Assembly (NCBI GenBank): GCA_022705265.1
Contig: JAKJEU010000007.1
Coordinates: 1-19,699, forward strand
Direction of reading: 5' to 3'
DNA length: 19,699 nt
Origin: Pseudomonadota bacterium
Lineage (GTDB): Bacteria; Pseudomonadota; Alphaproteobacteria; JAKJEU01
Under the pieces are notes generated by a model. It saw nothing but the letters and a program-made list of their open reading frames with translations. It did not search any database and had not been told where the DNA came from. Positions 15,117 to 19,699 of the stretch are shown in pieces; within the stretch, counting starts at the first letter, position 1; every line of letters begins with the position of its first letter. A program made the position numbers and the translations under genes.

Positions 15117-16428
15117 ATGACGGATAAAAAACAAGAAACTTTGTCTTTGTTTGAAAAATTTTTCAAAGATAGAAAAGAAGTAAAATACTATGTTAATGGT
15201 AAAAATTCGTTATCAAAAAAAGTTAAACTTTTAAAAGAAACTTTTATTTGATTTTGAACAAAGCGTTTTTGGACAAAAGTGTGTTCAAATGATGGTAAAA
15301 TACGGTTGTAAATTCTCATTTAATCCAGAAGATAAAGAAAAAGAGGAAAAAAATGGGCTTTATAATTATGCTCCATCAGGACATGAAATAAAGGTTTTTG
15401 CATCAAATCCAGTCGAAGCATTATCAACCATGGAGCATGAGGGGACTCATCTTATGCAAAGGGTAAGGTTAAATGCTGTATTTGGTTCTCTTGATTTATA
15501 TGAACTTAATTTTGATAAATATATGATGGCAAATCTTGCTTTCGAAGCTGATGCTTTTACAAGTCAAATTGAGCTTGCATATTTTGATAAAAGAACTCCT
15601 GAAAAGTTTGAAAATATGAAACAAAAAGGCCATTCAAAAGATATGGTAGAATCTTATGAAAAGGTTTTTAATGAAACAAAGGATAAGGATAAAGCTTATA
15701 AAGCCTCGTTCGAAGCATTTTTCACATCTCATTCAAAGGAGAGATTTTATTCAAATTATTATGCGGACCAATATTTAAAGGCTTCTGGATATAAAAAATT
15801 CCATGTTGATGTTGATATGGGTAAATTTGTTCGTGCGGTAACGAATGGTCGTTATACGGATGATGAAAATTTAAAAAATCTTACAAAAAAAGATTTTAGG
15901 ATTTCTCACGATAAATGGCTTGAAATTAATGAAAAATATTCTTCATATTCCACTTTTGGCGATGTTCAATCGGCATTTAACAAAGACAAAACATATATGG
16001 ATTTTAAAATTTATGATTTTTCGTCTGAAAAAGAAGTAATGAAAACTTATGAAATTGTAAGAAAATTGGTAAAGGAAAATCGGGCTGATAAAAATACTTT
16101 GGAAGGTGCAACTTTGCGAACTGCACGCAAAAAGTTTAGAAAAAACGCACTATCTTATAAAGAAAATAATATAATGCCTTTCAATGATGGTTCTTATCAT
16201 AAGGCTCTTAAAGATTTGATAAAGCTTGAAGTCGATATGGCGGTTAAAACAAGCAATAAAAAAGCCATAAAGCTTATAAATCAAATTAATCGAATAAGTG
16301 AAACCATTGATACAAGAAAACCTGATGTTAATAATTTTTTATATCATCGTTTATGTTTAAAGGAAAAAGCATTTAACAGAAAGAATCCTATTCGTGCATC
16401 CTTGCCAGACAGGTTTATTGGAAGATAG
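15117..16428 (+). CDS. Zincin-like HExxH protein, split by one frameshift (second copy)
   Basis: ATG 15117 follows an excellent ribosome site (AAGGGTGG) and opens a frame of 44 codons that stops at TGA 15249. A different frame continues from about 15241 to 16428. Dropping one base near 15240-15249 joins them as KLLKETLFDFEQSVFGQ, giving about 436 residues. HEGTH (about 107-111; bases 15436-15450) and FEADAF about 32 residues later match the HExxH and Glu pattern of a zinc metallopeptidase, and HEGTH sits in STMEHEGTHLMQR. It resembles putative metallopeptidase families of Alphaproteobacteria such as DUF6782, but I cannot confirm that. No signal peptide is seen; the C-terminal half is Lys-rich and helical. 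It is a distant relative of the divergent minus-strand gene. ATG 15289 could give a shorter 379-residue form, but it lacks a ribosome site. Confidence 0.72.
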
Positions 16429-16470
16429 TTTTTTAAGGCATTTAATTAATTTTCTTTTAATATTTATTTT

Positions 16471-16499
16471 TTGATTGTAGAATAGTTTACTGATATAGT
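16471..16499 (+). promoter_or_regulatory. Promoter of the FIST gene
   Basis: TTGATT (16471-16476) and TATAGT (16494-16499) have an optimal 17-bp spacer, and TGA directly before the -10 adds an extended -10 element. This is one of the best promoters in the window, and it is only 30 bp upstream of the start codon. Confidence 0.65.
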
Positions 16500-16528
16500 T
16501 TGATTTTTACGGTAATAGGGTGTTTAAA

Positions 16529-17620
16529 ATGAAGTCTTTTGTTTATACATGTCAAAAATCAGAAATAAATGAAATGTATGATAAGCTTAAAGCTAAGCTT
16601 GATAATCCTGCATTAATAAATTTTATTTCAAATTATGATGATTTTTCTGATATTTCAGCGAAACTTCATGATGTTTTTCCAAATGCCGATATAATTGGGA
16701 CAACTGGGTACAGTTTTTGTAACGGAAATTGTAACAGAGATGGGATTTCAATTTTTGCGGTTATGGGCGAGGTTGTGGTTCAAGGTGGCGTTTTAGAGGA
16801 TATTTCATCACACCCAATTAAGCATATAAAAACGGTTGAGAATGCTTTGGATAAAGTAAAGGGTGAAGAAAATAATTCTGTATGTTTTGAATTTTGTACA
16901 GGAGCAGAAGAACAGGTTGTAACGACTTTAAATTTTGTGCTTCAAAAACAAAATGTGGGTTTGATTGGTGGTACTTCAAGCGCAACCCCATCTGATAAGG
17001 TTAAATATGTTTCATATAACGGTAAAATTTATCAAAACTCATGTGTTTTTGCTATCGTAAAATCCTTAAAAGGTAGGGTAAAGGTTTATAAAGAAAATAT
17101 TTACGAAGCTTTTGGTGACTCATATACCGCAACGGATGTTGATGTGCAAACAAGAAGAGTTATAAAACTTGATAACAAAAGAGCAACCGAGGTTTTTGCA
17201 AAAGGTATGGGGATAAAAGAAGATGATATTTTAAAGTATCAATTCACAAACCCATTATGCCGAGAAATTAAAGGAGAAACTTACATTTGCGGTATAAAAG
17301 AAGTTTTTGCAGATGGAAGTATTGCTTGTTATAAAAATGTGTATTGTAATGATTTGGTTAAAATAACCGATATTGGTAATTATAAATCAATTATTAATGG
17401 TACTTTAGATATGATAAAAAACGAATTTTCAAACGGAATTTCAGGTTTCTTTTCAATTAATTGTTTCCATCGATATTTGTATTTTGAAGAACAAGGTTAT
17501 ACTTTGGAATATGCAAAGACTATGGAAAAAATTCACGAGCATTGCGGTATGATAAGTGATGGTGAGCAATATAATTCTCAACATGTAAATTTATCAATGG
17601 TTTGTGTGGTTTTTGAATAA
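16529..17620 (+). CDS. Stand-alone FIST-domain protein
   Basis: FIST domains are predicted small-ligand sensors, often suggested to bind amino acids and usually attached to signalling modules. This 363-residue protein consists of FIST N and FIST C parts alone. Recognisable segments are FPNADIIGTTGYSFCNGN in the N part, NVGLIGGTSSATPS at its end, DVQTRRVIKLDNKRATEVFA at the start of the C part, and GISGFFSINCFHRYLYFEEQ near the end. There is no signal peptide, membrane helix, histidine kinase, GGDEF or methyl-accepting domain, so any output must come from a partner. I prefer ATG 16529 over the in-frame GTG 16520, because AGGG at 16517-16520 is then correctly spaced. The gene has its own promoter and terminator. 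It is unusually rich in Cys, which may point to redox or metal sensitivity. Confidence 0.85.
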   Translation: MKSFVYTCQKSEINEMYDKLKAKLDNPALINFISNYDDFSDISAKLHDVFPNADIIGTTGYSFCNGNCNRDGISIFAVMGEVVVQGGVLEDISSHPIKHIKTVENALDKVKGEENNSVCFEFCTGAEEQVVTTLNFVLQKQNVGLIGGTSSATPSDKVKYVSYNGKIYQNSCVFAIVKSLKGRVKVYKENIYEAFGDSYTATDVDVQTRRVIKLDNKRATEVFAKGMGIKEDDILKYQFTNPLCREIKGETYICGIKEVFADGSIACYKNVYCNDLVKITDIGNYKSIINGTLDMIKNEFSNGISGFFSINCFHRYLYFEEQGYTLEYAKTMEKIHEHCGMISDGEQYNSQHVNLSMVCVVFE

Positions 17621-17640
17621 ACTGTTATTTAAAGAATATA

Positions 17641-17674
17641 AAAAAGGCATCTTGTTAAATTAAGATGCCTTTTT
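17641..17674. terminator. Bidirectional terminator between FIST and glycosyltransferase genes
   Basis: A perfect 13-bp inverted repeat, AAAAAGGCATCTT / AAGATGCCTTTTT, has an 8-base loop. A5 and T5 lie at the two ends, so it can stop both the rightward FIST transcript and the leftward glycosyltransferase transcript, whose stop codons lie 20 bp and 10 bp away. Confidence 0.92.
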
Positions 17675-17684
17675 CATTTATGCT

Positions 17685-18455
17685 TTATTTCCAAAGATCT
17701 TCAAGCCATGGAGTAGGGCGAACAGTCTTATACCATCTTTTCCAAATTGGTGGTTTATAAGGAAATTCACCTTTAATAGCATCAGGAGGATTGACCGCGC
17801 CATGGAATACAAGGACTTTTGTTCCTTTTGGTGGCATTTTTGGAGCTTTGAAAAGTCTTAAAAGTTTTGGTGGTTGGCTGTGGAGTTGGAAGCTTTTGCA
17901 CCAAGCATCAGGCCAGAATGTAAGTTTGCCATATTTTTCAATTACTTTTGAAGACATATATTCTTGACTTGCGGTTTTGAATTTCTTTTCATAAGCAAAG
18001 AAATCAGCCTCTAAATCGTCGATAATGTATTGTAAAGGACCAACTCTCATCATGGTTACCGAAGAATTACCAATGGTTCCGTTTCCTCTGGTCCAATTGT
18101 AACAAATGATAAAATCCTTGTCCTTTTCGTAATCAAACATATCGTCAAGGTTGTCCATTATAACAACATCAAGGTCAAGGAATAAGAATCTTTCACCTTC
18201 TTTGAAAGGTTCTAAATCCTTACGGCATAAGGTTTTTTTACGATAAGCACGGTTTTGATGTTCCTTTGGAATGTTAAAAGGAGGCAAATCAAAAACCTCA
18301 ACTTCTGGGATAATGCCTTCTTTGTTATCGGTAAAGCAAACCACTCGAAAAGGTCTTGTAATATTTCTTTTTACCATGTTATAAATTCGGTTAATGTATT
18401 CAGGTCCGTATTTACTTCCCCATTTCATACATACAATATTTGCAGTTTCATTCAT
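17685..18455 (-). CDS. GT-A glycosyltransferase-like protein with DxD motif
   Basis: This 256-residue cytoplasmic protein has the build of a retaining, GT8-like nucleotide-sugar transferase. N-terminal NIVCMKWGSKYGPEYINRI is followed by RPFRVVCFTDN (about 34-44) and the metal- and nucleotide-binding DLD within FLFLDLDVVIMDNL (about 91-104). A later KVLVFHGAVNPPDA (about 214-227) contains a His that could complete the site. It should move a sugar from a nucleotide donor to a surface glycan; donor and acceptor cannot be read from the sequence. Start ATG 18455 has AAGGAAA 7 bases upstream. It is divergent from a second glycosyltransferase only 65 bp away, which suggests a shared glycan pathway and shared control. 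Confidence 0.8.
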   Translation of the reverse strand: MNETANIVCMKWGSKYGPEYINRIYNMVKRNITRPFRVVCFTDNKEGIIPEVEVFDLPPFNIPKEHQNRAYRKKTLCRKDLEPFKEGERFLFLDLDVVIMDNLDDMFDYEKDKDFIICYNWTRGNGTIGNSSVTMMRVGPLQYIIDDLEADFFAYEKKFKTASQEYMSSKVIEKYGKLTFWPDAWCKSFQLHSQPPKLLRLFKAPKMPPKGTKVLVFHGAVNPPDAIKGEFPYKPPIWKRWYKTVRPTPWLEDLWK

Positions 18456-18520
18456 GTTGATTTCCTTGATTAAAACGAGTATATTTTAAAAGTAAAACAA
18501 AGATAACATAAAGGTATGAA

Positions 18521-19351
18521 ATGTTCAACAATATAGGTATAGCAATTTTAAGTTGGAAGGCTCCACAAACACTTGATGCAACTTTGGCAAGTTACCAAAA
18601 GGCTAACTTGTTTTCTCATTTCAAAGAAGTGGTTGTAAACCTTGTCGAAGCAAGGGACGAAGACATTGAAATTGCAAAAAAATATGGTCTTAAATATGTT
18701 ACTTACGATAAAAATCTTGGGATTTTAGGTGGTATGGAAGCTGCGATTAATTCTGTATCCACGGATTATGTTTTTTATCTTGAAAATGACCTTCCATTGA
18801 TTGAAAACGAAGAAGAAGTTGTTAAGCAATTTTCTCTTGGGATTGAGGCTTTGGAAAATAAAACGATTGATGTAATGCATTTAAGAAGCCGTTTTAACCC
18901 TGGTGTTGGTTACGGTATGCAAAAATATACCAGATATTATGATATCGTGGATATGGATGAGAATTTTAATCAACAAGATACAATTTCAAAAGATCCAACT
19001 TATCTTAAAATTTTAAGAAGAATTTTTTATCCAACAAAGGCAAAAAGAATGATAAGCGGTTGTTTGTTTGTTGAAAAAAATCCTGAAAAATTATTTCCAA
19101 AATATATCAGTCGTTACAAAGACATTTTCGTAATTGACAGCGAAATATTGCCATGGACCAACCAATCTTTCTTAATTAAAAAAGATTTCATGAATTCTTT
19201 ATTCCAATATGCAAAGGCTCATCCAACTTCAAGAAAGGTTAATAATTTTCTTACTTTTGAACGCGAACTTAATTCAAAATGGTGGAAAAAACAACATTAT
19301 AAAATGGGTTTTGGCAAAGGTTTATTTACTCACCAAAGGTTGGATAGATAA
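18521..19351 (+). CDS. GT2-like glycosyltransferase
   Basis: This 276-residue protein has a GT2-type N-terminal nucleotide-binding fold: GIAILSWKAPQTLDATLASY (5-24), NLGILGGMEAAINSVSTDYV (65-84) in the usual Asn-x-Gly position, and FYLENDLPL (85-93), whose END takes the DxD place. The second half (RMISGCLFVEKNPE, INSEILPWTNQSF-like region) would form the acceptor side. No membrane helices are present, so it probably acts on the cytoplasmic face in surface polysaccharide or glycoprotein synthesis. Start ATG 18521 has AAGG 6 bases upstream; the ATG at 18515 would stop after six codons. Its stop directly abuts that of the convergent exonuclease gene (19351/19352). It lacks the full active-site set of well-studied GT2 enzymes, so the family call is moderate. 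Confidence 0.78.
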   Translation: MFNNIGIAILSWKAPQTLDATLASYQKANLFSHFKEVVVNLVEARDEDIEIAKKYGLKYVTYDKNLGILGGMEAAINSVSTDYVFYLENDLPLIENEEEVVKQFSLGIEALENKTIDVMHLRSRFNPGVGYGMQKYTRYYDIVDMDENFNQQDTISKDPTYLKILRRIFYPTKAKRMISGCLFVEKNPEKLFPKYISRYKDIFVIDSEILPWTNQSFLIKKDFMNSLFQYAKAHPTSRKVNNFLTFERELNSKWWKKQHYKMGFGKGLFTHQRLDR

Positions 19352-19699
19352 TTATTCGATTAACCAATTTATATCAAGACGGTTTTGATTTTCAAGATGA
19401 CGCAAGGTTGCAATAATCGACATTGCGTCATATCTTGCATCGTGGATATGTTCAAAATCGAAATCAAAATTAATGCCAAAATGTTTTGCCAAAGAACCGC
19501 TGGAATTTGATTGAATTTCTTCTAAACTCATATTGGCTTTAAGCAATATTTTCCTTATATCTCTTGTCTGTTTTGCCTTAACTTTGCAAAAAGTTCCCGT
19601 ATAAAAACAAGACTGAATAATCGGTCTTAAAAAATCTTTGCCATATGAATAAGTGTATCGATTGCCGATAAAATTTGTGAAATTTTCCATCACTTCTTT
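19352..19699 (-). CDS. DEDDh-type 3'-5' exonuclease, C-terminal part
   Basis: The frame is open to the window edge, so the N-terminus with the first DE motif is missing. The 115 residues present end in the motif HDARYDAMSIIATLRHL (about residues 84-100 of the visible part). This is the His-x4-Asp motif III of the DnaQ-like DEDDh exonucleases, whose His and Asp bind metal and activate water. SLAKHFGINF before it matches the helix that normally precedes this motif in DnaQ-like and EXO domains. It could be a DNA polymerase III epsilon-like proofreader or a stand-alone exonuclease; the visible part does not decide. An internal GTG/ATG near 19693 should not be taken as the start. Confidence 0.72.
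   Translation of the reverse strand, partial: KEVMENFTNFIGNRYTYSYGKDFLRPIIQSCFYTGTFCKVKAKQTRDIRKILLKANMSLEEIQSNSSGSLAKHFGINFDFDFEHIHDARYDAMSIIATLRHLENQNRLDINWLIE

Noticed and set aside
15289..15294. ATG 15289 as the true start of the plus-strand zincin
   Set aside because: There is no ribosome site before it. The strong ribosome site and promoter point to ATG 15117, and coding-like sequence precedes 15289 in both relevant frames.
13351..16428. Toxin-antitoxin or mobile-element interpretation of the zincin pair
   Set aside because: There are no inverted or direct repeats at the borders, no transposase or integrase, and the proteins are too large and lack known toxin or antitoxin motifs.

Overview
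The window reads as chromosomal DNA from a very AT-rich bacterium, most likely a host-associated, low-GC alphaproteobacterium. The support for this is partly seen and partly inferred: ssb lies directly upstream of gyrA, GyrA has Ala at the position equivalent to E. coli Ser83 (common in Alphaproteobacteria), two solute-binding proteins resemble the AapJ general amino-acid family, and the aerotolerance-type Bat genes are proteobacterial in form. The standard bacterial code fits. TAA is the dominant stop, intergenic gaps are short, and three convergent gene pairs meet with 0-4 bp to spare. No tRNA, rRNA, CRISPR array, insertion sequence or prophage was recognised.

Layout: (1) 1-1841, minus strand: ssb followed by gyrA, which runs off the left edge. 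gyrA has an apparent 5-base gap that breaks its frame. (2) 2017-2406, plus strand: a small secreted protein of unknown function. (3) 2403-7684, minus strand: a four-gene Bat/VWA cluster (DUF4381, BatA, BatB-BatC fusion, BatD) that makes an inner-membrane and periplasmic VWA/TPR assembly. It has a recognisable promoter but no adjacent MoxR or DUF58 gene. (4) 7874-9100, plus strand: a DUF1015 gene with a strong terminator. (5) 9232-9567, minus strand: an unrecognised small protein with its own terminator. (6) 9721-13354, plus strand: a tight four-gene unit of two AapJ-like periplasmic binding proteins followed by two DUF155 (RMND1/Rmd1-like) tail-anchored proteins, with no transporter permease or ATPase. 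(7) 13351-16428: two divergent genes encoding HExxH zincin-like proteins. Each is split by one frameshift upstream of its active-site motif. (8) 16529-17620, plus strand: a stand-alone FIST sensory-domain protein. (9) 17685-19351: two divergent GT-A-type glycosyltransferases. (10) 19352-19699, minus strand: the C-terminal part of a DEDDh-type 3'-5' exonuclease.

The most interesting parts are the SBP-SBP-DUF155-DUF155 unit and the divergent zincin pair. In the first, the second SBP has substitutions at both expected amino-acid-binding positions. In the second, both genes restore a full reading frame with a single one-base shift, and the shift sites resemble recoding sites. Because essential gyrA is also broken, sequence error is a serious competing explanation for all three frame breaks.
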